This document shows, piece by piece, positions 50,304 to 58,094 of a stretch of 64,000 nt of DNA. Both the position numbers and the translations under genes were made by a program. Numbering within the stretch: position 1 is the first letter of the stretch; the number at the start of each line of letters is the position of its first letter. Source of the stretch: Paranoxybacillus sp035645275 (GTDB taxonomy: Bacteria > Bacillota > Bacilli > Bacillales > Anoxybacillaceae); contig DASQMX010000031.1 of assembly GCA_035645275.1 (NCBI GenBank), forward strand, positions 1 through 64,000. Direction: 5' to 3'. The notes beneath the pieces are model-generated. The model was not told the origin of the DNA and searched no databases. It saw nothing but the letters and a program-made list of their open reading frames with translations.

Positions 50304-50573
50304 TTAACGACGTAATCCAAGTTTGTTAATTAATTCACGATAGCGCGTAATATCTTTGTTGCGCAAATAAGTTAGTAAGTTACGGCGCTTACCAACCATT
50401 TTCAATAATCCACGACGTGAATGATGATCTTTCTTGTGAACACGTAAATGTTCGTTTAAGTTGTTAATTTGCTCTGTAAGGATAGCAATTTGAACTTCTG
50501 GAGAACCAGTGTCATTTTCGTGAATTTTGAAAGCGTTAATAATTTCATTTTTACGCTCTTGTGTAAGTGCCAT
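50304..50573 (-). CDS. rpsO: 30S ribosomal protein S15
   Basis: S15 binds the three-way junction of 16S rRNA early in 30S assembly. The 89-residue protein is fully typical (MALTQERKNEIINAFKIHEN, HLRVHKKDHHSRRGLLKMVG, YLRNKDITRYRELINKLGLR). GAGGTGAAAAAGG precedes the ATG. Its leader carries a likely S15 autoregulatory structure, and a promoter lies in the end of ribF. Confidence 0.99.
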   Translation of the reverse strand: MALTQERKNEIINAFKIHENDTGSPEVQIAILTEQINNLNEHLRVHKKDHHSRRGLLKMVGKRRNLLTYLRNKDITRYRELINKLGLRR

Positions 50574-50580
50574 CCTTTTT

Positions 50581-50650
50581 CACCTCCTCATGATTAAACC
50601 CCAATTACCGAGCAAGCGTCGGTGACTCGACTTGCCAAGCAATGGTTATT
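50581..50650 (-). promoter_or_regulatory. S15-type translational autoregulatory leader of rpsO
   Basis: The minus-strand leader has GCTTGGCAAGTCGAGTCACC, a hairpin ACCGA/TCGGT around CGCTTGC, then TAATTGGGGTTT before the GAGGAGG site. It resembles the leader by which S15 of Geobacillus stearothermophilus represses its own mRNA through a three-way junction that mimics 16S rRNA. The match is by eye. Confidence 0.6.
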
Positions 50651-50663
50651 TTGCATACGTTTA

Positions 50664-51647
50664 TTAGAATACATCTTTTTGTGCTAAAATGCAAGTCTTT
50701 TCATCGAGATTTCGAAAATAGTTTCGAGCTGCTTCTTTATCAAGTTGAATTTGTGCAATTAATTCATCAATCTTTGCAAACTTTTTTTCACTTCTTAGCC
50801 GTTTATGCCACTCAAGAGTAACCGTTTCTCCGTATATCTCCTTTGTAAAATCAAAAATATGCACTTCAATATTTGGCCGATCCGCTTGTGTTTGATGAAA
50901 TGTCGGTTTATAACCAATGTTGCATACTCCTTCATACGTCTGACCGTCTATTTGAATTTTTACTACATATACTCCAAGTGCAGGTAATAGATAATCATCG
51001 ATTGGTTCGATATTTGCCGTTGGAAAGCCAATTGTTCTTCCCCGCTTTTCTCCATCAATAACAATCCCTTTTATTTCATAAAAGCGGCCAAGCAAGCTAG
51101 GAAGCTGATCAACGTCCCCATTTTTCAGCAATTGTCGTATATAGGTGGAACTAATTTTCTCCTCTTGAAAACTTAATTTTGGCACAACGGTTTGCGAGAA
51201 CTGTCCGCGCGAATGAAACGGCAATGTCTCCATCGTTCCTTTGCCAAGACGTCCGTACGTAAAATCGAAACCTGCAACAACGTGTTTGACATGAAAATCA
51301 ATAATATATTGGTCAACAAACTGCTGTGGAAGCAATTCGGCAAACTGTGGTGTAAATTCAACTACATATAAGTAATCAATTCCGAGCTCGGCAATTAGCC
51401 GCTCCTTTTCTTTCAACGGCGTAATAAAATGAACGTGTTTTTCTTTTCGGCCTAATACGACGGATGGGTGCGGGTCGAACGTCATGACTGCGCTTTTATA
51501 ACCTTTTTCATCAGCAATTTGTTTTGCTGTTTTGATTACTTGCTGGTGGCCTAGATGAACGCCATCAAAATATCCAAGCGCCGTGACCGTTGGTGGGAAT
51601 TCGTTTTTATTCATATGATGAGGATGAGAGATAAATAATGTTTTCAT
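50664..51647 (-). CDS. ribF: Bifunctional riboflavin kinase / FAD synthetase
   Basis: The enzyme makes FMN and then FAD from riboflavin; it is called RibC in B. subtilis. The 327-residue protein has an N-terminal nucleotidyltransferase domain (TALGYFDGVHLGHQQVIKTA, VMTFDPHPSVVLG, AGFDFTYGRLGKGTMETL) and a C-terminal flavokinase domain (IVIDGEKRGRTIGFPTANIE, GVYVVKIQIDGQTYEGVCNI). It lies 34 bp after truB and is probably co-transcribed with it. Confidence 0.97.
   Translation of the reverse strand: MKTLFISHPHHMNKNEFPPTVTALGYFDGVHLGHQQVIKTAKQIADEKGYKSAVMTFDPHPSVVLGRKEKHVHFITPLKEKERLIAELGIDYLYVVEFTPQFAELLPQQFVDQYIIDFHVKHVVAGFDFTYGRLGKGTMETLPFHSRGQFSQTVVPKLSFQEEKISSTYIRQLLKNGDVDQLPSLLGRFYEIKGIVIDGEKRGRTIGFPTANIEPIDDYLLPALGVYVVKIQIDGQTYEGVCNIGYKPTFHQTQADRPNIEVHIFDFTKEIYGETVTLEWHKRLRSEKKFAKIDELIAQIQLDKEAARNYFRNLDEKTCILAQKDVF
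50666..50694 (-). promoter_or_regulatory. Sigma-A promoter of rpsO inside the end of ribF
   Basis: TTGCAT (50689-50694), 17 nt, TATTCT (50666-50671) on the minus strand. It overlaps the last codons of ribF, and no terminator follows ribF, so rpsO can be read from both. Confidence 0.6.
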
Positions 51648-51681
51648 AGCATATTCACCTTCTGCCTATTGCCGCTTTTAA

Positions 51682-52590
51682 TCATCCCAATACTTTTAAC
51701 GGCTTGATGAGATGCGGTTTTTCCGGATGCTTTATATATAAAGCCAATGCTTTATTTTCTTCGTTTACGACTAACATAGGGTCATTCACATCTTTTAATT
51801 CATTTGGTGCCGGCAATAATGCTCCATTTTTTACTTTCTCTGCTACTTTACCATTAATTTGATATTTCGGCAAATGGAAAAGTGCTTGTTCAATTGGCAC
51901 TAAAATCGTTGCTAATTCATTATTCTTAAGCTTTTCTTCTATTTCTTCAAAAGTTAAGCATCGATCCAGCGTAAATGGACCAGATGCCGTCCGAATTAAA
52001 TGAGACATATGCGCAGGGAAGCCTAACATTTCTCCAATGGTGACAGCTAACGTTCGTACATATGTGCCTTTACTGCATGTAACCCGAAAGCGAAATGAAA
52101 CGGTTTCCCCTGCAAATATTTCTCTATTATCAAGTAATGTCAATTCATGAATCGTTACAATACGAGTCGGCCTTTGAACTTCGATACCAGCACGGGCATA
52201 TTCGTACAACTTTTTTCCATTTACCTTTACAGCCGAGTACATTGGCGGCGTTTGTTCAATTTCCCCTGTTAATTGTTGAAACACCCTCTCAATTTCGTTT
52301 CGCTGAATCGGTCGGTCCACTTTTCTTTCTTCGACAATTTCACCGGAAGCATCTTCTGTTGTTGTTGAGAAGCCTAACGTTACTTCTCCTTCATAGGTTT
52401 TATTTGCTCCTGTTAACAACTCAACGATTTTTGTCGCTTTCCCGATACAAATCGGCAAAACACCAGATACATCTGGGTCGAGAGTTCCCGTATGGCCTAC
52501 TTTTTTTATTTTTAACATTTTGCGCACTTTTAAGACGCAATCATGTGATGTTACTCCGGCTGGTTTATGTAACAAAAGGATTCCGTCCAT
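51682..52590 (-). CDS. truB: tRNA pseudouridine-55 synthase TruB
   Basis: TruB makes pseudouridine 55 in the T loop of tRNAs. The 302-residue protein has the catalytic Asp in HTGTLDPDVSGVLPICIGKA, YEGEVTLGFSTTTEDASGEI, the TPPMYSAVKVNGKKLYEYAR block and a C-terminal PUA-like region. It stands between rbfA and ribF as in most Firmicutes. The gap to rbfA holds a short palindrome that may attenuate transcription into truB-ribF. Confidence 0.97.
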   Translation of the reverse strand: MDGILLLHKPAGVTSHDCVLKVRKMLKIKKVGHTGTLDPDVSGVLPICIGKATKIVELLTGANKTYEGEVTLGFSTTTEDASGEIVEERKVDRPIQRNEIERVFQQLTGEIEQTPPMYSAVKVNGKKLYEYARAGIEVQRPTRIVTIHELTLLDNREIFAGETVSFRFRVTCSKGTYVRTLAVTIGEMLGFPAHMSHLIRTASGPFTLDRCLTFEEIEEKLKNNELATILVPIEQALFHLPKYQINGKVAEKVKNGALLPAPNELKDVNDPMLVVNEENKALALYIKHPEKPHLIKPLKVLG

Positions 52591-52632
52591 AACAAAAACC
52601 CCCCTTTATTATGTATATTCCCTTAAAAACAA

Positions 52633-52718
52633 AAGGTCTGTCCCTTCTCAATTACAATATACGGGTAAATTAGAAAGAGCACCCTTATATATTGTAATCG
52701 TCGGGGAAACAGACCCTT
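52633..52718. repeat. Palindrome of the GGTCTGTC type between rbfA and truB
   Basis: AAGGTCTGT and ACAGACCCTT outer arms with perfect 11-bp inner arms ATTACAATATA/TATATTGTAAT. It starts 12 bp past the rbfA stop codon and shares the AATATA/TATATTGT core of the long elements. Confidence 0.75.
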
Positions 52719-52729
52719 AAAGCTACTCA

Positions 52730-53092
52730 TCATTCCTCACTTTTATGTTGTTCTTCCTCTGAAATTTGTTTAATTAAGGATTCAATGCGGTTACCATAGT
52801 CAATCGATTCGTCAATTTCAAAATAAATCTCCGGTGTTTTTCGAAGGCGAATGCGTTGACCAATTTCTGAACGGATAAACCCCTTTGCTTTTGCTAAACC
52901 CTTTAATGTGTTTTGCCGTTGTTCCTCGTCACCTAAGACAGAGATATATACTTTAGCTTGCTGCAAATCTCCTGTGACACGTACATCGGTAACGGTCACA
53001 AAACCGATGCGTGGGTCTTTCAGTTTACGATTAATAATATCGCTTAATTCCTTTTTCATTTGTTCGCCAACACGAGCAGCTCGCAAACGCAT
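52730..53092 (-). CDS. rbfA: 30S ribosome-binding factor RbfA
   Basis: RbfA is a KH-like 30S maturation and cold-shock factor. The 120-residue protein (MRLRAARVGEQMKKELSDII, DPRIGFVTVTDVRVTGDLQQ, GFIRSEIGQRIRLRKTPEIY) is typical. The ATG at 53092 is chosen with GAGGTGAT 5-6 nt upstream; the GTG at 53116 would overlap ylxP. It follows ylxP by 14 bp within the infB cluster. Confidence 0.96.
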   Translation of the reverse strand: MRLRAARVGEQMKKELSDIINRKLKDPRIGFVTVTDVRVTGDLQQAKVYISVLGDEEQRQNTLKGLAKAKGFIRSEIGQRIRLRKTPEIYFEIDESIDYGNRIESLIKQISEEEQHKSEE

Positions 53093-53106
53093 TTTCATCA
53101 CCTCGA

Positions 53107-53385
53107 TTAAAACCACTCAAATGTTGTAACCGTCCGTTCTATTTCAGGAAACGAATCGATCATCTCAAGCGCCCGCTGCAATTCACGTTCCGTTGTGATT
53201 CGGTTTGACGAAATAGCTACCATTCCAAGCTTCGTGCGCTGCCAAACATCTTGATGATCGATTTCGGCTACTGATACATTATATTTTTGTTTGAGCCGTG
53301 TGACAACGCGTTGTAACACGGCTCTCTTTTCTTTTAGCGATTGTGCGTCATAAATGAGGCACTCACACTCGACATAGCCAATCAT
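53107..53385 (-). CDS. ylxP: YlxP family protein (DUF503)
   Basis: A 92-residue protein of the DUF503 family (MIGYVECECLIYDAQSLKEK, RAVLQRVVTRLKQKYNVSVA, RTKLGMVAISSNRITTEREL), a small ferredoxin-like fold of unknown function, possibly in ribosome assembly. It overlaps the infB stop by 4 bp (ATGA) and precedes rbfA, so it is translationally coupled to both. Confidence 0.94.
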   Translation of the reverse strand: MIGYVECECLIYDAQSLKEKRAVLQRVVTRLKQKYNVSVAEIDHQDVWQRTKLGMVAISSNRITTERELQRALEMIDSFPEIERTVTTFEWF

Positions 53386-55580
53386 ACTCGTTTTACTTCT
53401 TCCATTACATAGGCTTCGATGACATCGCCTTCTTTAATGTCATTGAAGTTTTTAATTGTAACACCGCATTCGTAACCTTGAGCCACTTCTTTCACATCGT
53501 CTTTGAAGCGTTTGAGCGTGTCAATTTCACCTTCATAAACAACAACGCCTTGACGGATGAGGCGGACTTTGCTGTCACGCGTAATTTTTCCATCTGTGAC
53601 ATAACAACCAGCAATGGTTCCGACTTTAGATACTTTAAATGTTTGACGAACTTCCGCTTGACCAATAACTTTTTCTTCATACTCTGGATCAAGCATTCCT
53701 TTCATCGCCGCCTCAATTTCCTCAATAACTTTATAAATGATGCGGTGAAGGCGAATGTCCACTTTTTCTGTTTCCGCAACACGCTTCGCATTCGCATCTG
53801 GACGAACGTTAAAGCCGATGACAATCGCGTTGGAAGCAGTTGCCAAAATGATATCGGATTCTGTAATCGCTCCTACTCCGGCATGAATAATTTTTACTCG
53901 GACACCTTCAACATCAATTTTTTGCAGTGCTGCTGCAAGAGCTTCAACAGAACCTTGAACATCCGCTTTTACGATGATGTTAAGCTCTTTCATTTCACCT
54001 TGTTTAATTTGTTCGAATAAATCGTCAAGGCTGACGCGAGTTTTCACGCTGCGCTGTTCAAGCAATTGTTTTTGTGCTCGCGCTTCACCGATTTGACGGG
54101 CTTTTTTCTCATCTTCAAATACCATGAAACGGTCGCCGGCTTGTGGCACATCGTTCAGACCTGTAATCTCAACTGGAGTGGATGGACTAGCTTCTTTGAT
54201 ACGGCGCCCTGAATCATTCACCATTGCACGCACGCGTCCATAAGTGTTACCCACTACAATTGGATCACCAACACGCAATGTACCTGCTTGTACAAGCAAT
54301 GTGGCTACAGGACCGCGGCCTTTATCTAGTTTTGCCTCGATTACTGTACCTGTTGCACGGCGATTTGGATTTGCTTTAAGTTCTTCCATTTCGCTGACAA
54401 GAAGAATCATTTCTAACAAATGGTCAATTCCTTCGCCGGTTTTTGCCGACAGTTTGCAGAAAATCGTGTCTCCGCCCCATTCTTCCGGCACAAGATTATA
54501 TTCCATTAGTTCTTGCATGACGCGATCAGGATTTGCTGTCGGTTTATCAATTTTGTTAACAGCAACAATAATTGGCACATTCGCTGCTTTCGCATGGTTA
54601 ATGGCTTCGACTGTTTGCGGCATGACGCCATCATCCGCTGCGACAACAAGAACAACGATATCTGTTACTTGCGCACCGCGGGCACGCATGGTTGTAAAAG
54701 CTTCATGTCCTGGTGTATCAAGGAATGTAATTTTCTTATCGTTTACAACGACTTGGTATGCACCGATATGTTGTGTAATACCGCCTGCTTCTCCTTCCGT
54801 CACTTTTGAGTTGCGGATGGAGTCTAAAAGCGTTGTTTTTCCGTGGTCAACGTGTCCCATAATGGTAACAACCGGAGGACGTTCTACCAAATCTTCTGGA
54901 TTATCAACGATTTCATATGCTTCAAATTCTGTTTCATCAATGATAACTTTTTCTTCAACTTCAACGCCATAGTCAGCACAAATTAATTCAATCGCGTCTT
55001 TATCTAAGTCTTGGTTAATCGTCGCCATAACGCCGAGCATAAACAGCTTCTTAATAATTTCAGACGGTTCTTTGCCAAGCTTTTTCGCAAGTTCCGCAAC
55101 CGTTAAAGAGCCTTCAAACGTAATTTTCTTAGGAAGCTCTTTTTCTTTTTTCTTTTCGACTTCCTGCACGATAGGCTGATTTATCTTTTGCTTATGTTTA
55201 TTTTTGTTTTTATTTTTCTTATTATTATTAAAAATTTTCTTTTCTTTTTGCTGGCTTTCGACATCGTGTTTCTTGCCTTCACGGCTTTTGTTGCCGCCCT
55301 TTTTAATCGGAACTTTCGTTTTTACTACCTCGTCGTCATCTTCGAAATCACCGATATATCCTTTTGGTTTTAATGGCGCTTTTTCTTTTTTTGGCGCCTT
55401 ATGCTCTTCTTGTTTTTCTTCTTTTTTATGATATGAACGATCAAGTTTTTCTACGATTTCCGGTTCAAGTGTTGCCATATGATTTGTAACCTCAATATTC
55501 ATTTCTTTTAATTTATGAATGATGTCTTTGCTAGAAACGTTATTTTTTTTCGCGTATTCATATACACGTATTTTTGACAT
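53382..55580 (-). CDS. infB: Translation initiation factor IF-2
   Basis: IF-2 places initiator tRNA on the ribosome as a GTPase. The 732-residue protein has an N-terminal IF2N helix domain (MSKIRVYEYAKKNNVSSKDI), a highly charged Lys/Asn linker (about 50-150), a second IF2N domain, then the G domain with G1 GHVDHGKT (242-249), DTPGHEAF and NKIDKP, and domains II to IV. It is the main gene of the rimP-nusA-ylxRQ-infB operon. Confidence 0.98.
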   Translation of the reverse strand: MSKIRVYEYAKKNNVSSKDIIHKLKEMNIEVTNHMATLEPEIVEKLDRSYHKKEEKQEEHKAPKKEKAPLKPKGYIGDFEDDDEVVKTKVPIKKGGNKSREGKKHDVESQQKEKKIFNNNKKNKNKNKHKQKINQPIVQEVEKKKEKELPKKITFEGSLTVAELAKKLGKEPSEIIKKLFMLGVMATINQDLDKDAIELICADYGVEVEEKVIIDETEFEAYEIVDNPEDLVERPPVVTIMGHVDHGKTTLLDSIRNSKVTEGEAGGITQHIGAYQVVVNDKKITFLDTPGHEAFTTMRARGAQVTDIVVLVVAADDGVMPQTVEAINHAKAANVPIIVAVNKIDKPTANPDRVMQELMEYNLVPEEWGGDTIFCKLSAKTGEGIDHLLEMILLVSEMEELKANPNRRATGTVIEAKLDKGRGPVATLLVQAGTLRVGDPIVVGNTYGRVRAMVNDSGRRIKEASPSTPVEITGLNDVPQAGDRFMVFEDEKKARQIGEARAQKQLLEQRSVKTRVSLDDLFEQIKQGEMKELNIIVKADVQGSVEALAAALQKIDVEGVRVKIIHAGVGAITESDIILATASNAIVIGFNVRPDANAKRVAETEKVDIRLHRIIYKVIEEIEAAMKGMLDPEYEEKVIGQAEVRQTFKVSKVGTIAGCYVTDGKITRDSKVRLIRQGVVVYEGEIDTLKRFKDDVKEVAQGYECGVTIKNFNDIKEGDVIEAYVMEEVKRV

Positions 55581-55641
55581 AGATTCACCCCCACATGAAA
55601 TCGGTAATATCTAAGCTTTTATACAACTTTTGACATTACCA

Positions 55642-55947
55642 TCATACATCGAGCATCGTCATTAATTTTTTCGCAAATCCTTCGTCCGTAACGGCGACAA
55701 CGACTCTTGCATCTTTGCCGATGGCATGGCCAAGTGTATATCGATCCGTTACTTTTCGAAGCGGAACATTATAAGATAAGCATTTATCTTGAATTTTTTT
55801 TGCTGTATTGACAGATGCATCTTCAGCAAGAAGAACGAGCTTTGCCTTTCCGCTTCGAATTTCTTTGACGACCAGTTCCTCACCCGAAATAACTTTACGC
55901 GCTCGATTGGCTAAGCCTAAGAAGGATGCCCACTGTTTATTGTTCAT
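55642..55947 (-). CDS. ylxQ: L7Ae-type kink-turn RNA-binding protein YlxQ
   Basis: A 101-residue protein of the L7Ae/L30e/S12e/Gadd45 family (ASFLGLANRARKVISGEELV, KAKLVLLAEDASVNTAKKIQ, VPLRKVTDRYTLGHAIGKDA). Members bind kink-turn RNA; the biological target of YlxQ is not settled. It overlaps ylxR by 11 bp and is 61 bp upstream of infB. Confidence 0.94.
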   Translation of the reverse strand: MNNKQWASFLGLANRARKVISGEELVVKEIRSGKAKLVLLAEDASVNTAKKIQDKCLSYNVPLRKVTDRYTLGHAIGKDARVVVAVTDEGFAKKLMTMLDV

Positions 55948-56227
55948 TCTCCGTTTGCTTCTCCTTTTCTGCTAAGCGAAGCAGCTCATCATAGATTGAT
56001 TCATCCACTTCGGCCTTTAAATGATGCGCTAATACATTTTTCTTTTTGGCAAGTAAAATGCAATCTTTATCAAGCGTCAAATAAGCACCGCGTCCCGCTT
56101 TTTTTCCAGTCGGATCAATCGATACGACCCCTTCTTTGGAACGAACGATGCGAATGAGCTCTTTTTTCGGCTTCATTTCACCGGTTGCTACACACTTACG
56201 AAGAGGTATTTTTTTACGAACCGTCAT
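55937..56227 (-). CDS. ylxR: YlxR (RnpM) family protein, DUF448
   Basis: A 96-residue basic RNA-binding protein (MTVRKKIPLRKCVATGEMKP, KKELIRIVRSKEGVVSIDPT, GRGAYLTLDKDC). The R-x-C-x2-(T/S) and GRGAY motifs mark DUF448. In B. subtilis YlxR binds and modulates RNase P and is now called RnpM. It is 13 bp downstream of nusA and overlaps ylxQ. Confidence 0.95.
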   Translation of the reverse strand: MTVRKKIPLRKCVATGEMKPKKELIRIVRSKEGVVSIDPTGKKAGRGAYLTLDKDCILLAKKKNVLAHHLKAEVDESIYDELLRLAEKEKQTENEQ

Positions 56228-56240
56228 TCTTTTTCACCTC

Positions 56241-57389
56241 TCACTCGATTTCATTTTCAGACAAATCGAATGTTGGGTCGTATTCATCTTCATTATTCAT
56301 ATGTGCGTCTTTAGAATCAAGCAAAGCGGATTGCTCACGCGGATAAATTCCTAGTTCTTCTGCTTCGGTTTGACTTTTGATGTCAATTTTCCAGTTCGTC
56401 AATTTTGCCGCTAAACGAGCATTTTGTCCGCGTTTTCCAATGGCTAGTGATAATTGATAATCAGGAACAATAACCGTTGTTGCTTTCTCTTCTTCGTTAA
56501 CGATCACATCTAATACTTTTGCTGGACTTAACGCATTTGCAACAAATTCCACAGGGTCAGCGGACCAACGAACGATATCAATTTTTTCTCCTTTTAATTC
56601 ATTGACAATCGCTTGAACGCGTTGACCTTTTGGTCCGACACACGCGCCAACTGGGTCAACTTCTGGATTATCGGAGTGCACAGAAATTTTTGAGCGGTCG
56701 CCAGCTTCGCGGGCTACCGACTTTATCTCCACTGTGCCATCATAAATTTCCGGAACTTCTAATTCAAACAATCGTTTTAAAAGCCCTGGATGTGTTCGTG
56801 AAACAAAAATTTGTGGACCTTTTGTCGTTTTTTCTACTTTTGTAATATATACTTTAATACGATCATGCGGTTTATATGTTTCGTTCGGCATTTGTTCGCT
56901 GACAGGTAGAAGCGCTTCCGTTTTTCCTAAACTTACGTAAATAAACTTCGAGTCCGTACGTTGAACAATGCCTGTCATAATATCTTCTTCACGGTCAATA
57001 AACTCCGCATAGATCACGCCACGTTCTGCTTCGCGCACACGTTGTGTTACAACCTGTTTGGCTGTTTGCACAGCGATGCGCCCGAAATCTTTCGGCGTTA
57101 CTTCAATCTCGACAGTATCTCCGACTTGATAGTTTGGATTGATTCTTCTCGCCTCTTCAAGAGAAATTTCTAAACGCGAATCATACACTTCATCGACAAC
57201 TTCTTTGCGGGCAAAAACGCGAATGGTCCCCGTTTCCACATTAAAATCAACACGAACATTTTGCGCTTGATTAAAATTGCGTTTATAAGCGGAGACAAGC
57301 GCCGCCTCAAGCGCTTCTACCAACACTTCTTGACTAATGCCCTTTTCTTTTACAATCATTGTCAAGGCATCTAATAGTTGTGTATTCAT
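56241..57389 (-). CDS. nusA: Transcription termination/antitermination factor NusA
   Basis: NusA binds RNA polymerase and promotes pausing and termination. The 382-residue protein has the N-terminal polymerase-binding domain (1-130), an S1 domain (GVIYAEFIDREEDIMTGIVQ), and two KH domains (PVGACVGPKGQRVQAIVNEL, LSLAIGKRGQNARLAAKLTN). As in other Firmicutes, the C-terminal acidic repeats of the enterobacterial protein are missing. It follows rimP by 36 bp. Confidence 0.98.
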   Translation of the reverse strand: MNTQLLDALTMIVKEKGISQEVLVEALEAALVSAYKRNFNQAQNVRVDFNVETGTIRVFARKEVVDEVYDSRLEISLEEARRINPNYQVGDTVEIEVTPKDFGRIAVQTAKQVVTQRVREAERGVIYAEFIDREEDIMTGIVQRTDSKFIYVSLGKTEALLPVSEQMPNETYKPHDRIKVYITKVEKTTKGPQIFVSRTHPGLLKRLFELEVPEIYDGTVEIKSVAREAGDRSKISVHSDNPEVDPVGACVGPKGQRVQAIVNELKGEKIDIVRWSADPVEFVANALSPAKVLDVIVNEEEKATTVIVPDYQLSLAIGKRGQNARLAAKLTNWKIDIKSQTEAEELGIYPREQSALLDSKDAHMNNEDEYDPTFDLSENEIE

Positions 57390-57425
57390 GAAACGTGAAT
57401 CCCCCTCTTTAAAAACGTTTACCCA

Positions 57426-57899
57426 TTAGAAAAACACAACCGCGAGTCTGGCGTTTGCGATTTTTTCATAAGGAATTTCGATCGTTTTTTTACGTGTCTT
57501 TTGCTTCACAGTAATCGTCGCAACTGTGCCGTCAAAGGCGGTGAGCTCACCTTCAAATTCTTTTTCTCCTTCAATCGGTTCGTATGTTTTTACATATACA
57601 TTTTTTCCGACAGCTCGTTCGAAATCAGCGCGCTTTTTCAATGGACGCTCGGCCCCTGGCGAAGACACTTCAAGAAAATAGTTATATGGAATAGGGTCTA
57701 CTTCGTCCAGCTTCTCACTTAATTTTTCACTAACGACTCCGCACTGTTCAATATCAATTCCGTCTTCGGAATCAATAAACACTCGGAGAAACCAGTTTTT
57801 TCCCTCTTTTACATATTCAATATCGACTAACTCGAGCTCCATTTCTTCAAGAATAGGCGTCACTAGTTCTTCAACGATTTCGGTGACTTTTTTGCTCAT
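57426..57899 (-). CDS. rimP: Ribosome maturation factor RimP
   Basis: RimP helps 30S assembly around S12. The 157-residue protein has the usual two domains (VTEIVEELVTPILEEMELEL, GIDIEQCGVVSEKLSEKLDE, YNYFLEVSSPGAERPLKKRA). GGAGGAACAG precedes the ATG. It begins the nusA-infB operon; I could not identify a convincing sigma-A promoter in the 195-bp gap 57900-58094, which holds two hairpins. Confidence 0.97.
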   Translation of the reverse strand: MSKKVTEIVEELVTPILEEMELELVDIEYVKEGKNWFLRVFIDSEDGIDIEQCGVVSEKLSEKLDEVDPIPYNYFLEVSSPGAERPLKKRADFERAVGKNVYVKTYEPIEGEKEFEGELTAFDGTVATITVKQKTRKKTIEIPYEKIANARLAVVFF

Positions 57900-57951
57900 T
57901 CTGTTCCTCCTACCTAGAGAAAATTGAACTTTATGGCATAATGCGAAAATC

Positions 57952-57971
57952 CCCTGCTAAAAACAGCAGGG
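57952..57971 (-). terminator. Second hairpin between polC and rimP
   Basis: CCCTGCT (57952-57958) and AGCAGGG (57965-57971) pair, and GATTTTCGC follows on the minus strand. It could be a backup polC terminator or an attenuator in the rimP leader. Confidence 0.6.
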
Positions 57972-58000
57972 AGACGATGCAATCAATCCAATACAACAGA

Positions 58001-58022
58001 AAGAGTGGGTTTCCCCACTCTT
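58001..58022 (-). terminator. Terminator of polC
   Basis: AGAGTGGG (58002-58009) and CCCACTCT (58014-58021) pair, with TTCTG following on the minus strand, 73 bp past the polC stop codon. Confidence 0.7.
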
Positions 58023-58094
58023 TTCTTACAGATTATCTTTAACCATTACCACTAAAACTATAACATATTGGTAAAAGTAATGCAATGAAAAACG

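Noticed and set aside
54244..54972. Plus-strand open frame of 242 codons opposite infB
   Set aside because: It is antisense to the IF-2 GTPase domain. Its Ser/Thr-rich translation is typical of a reverse frame.
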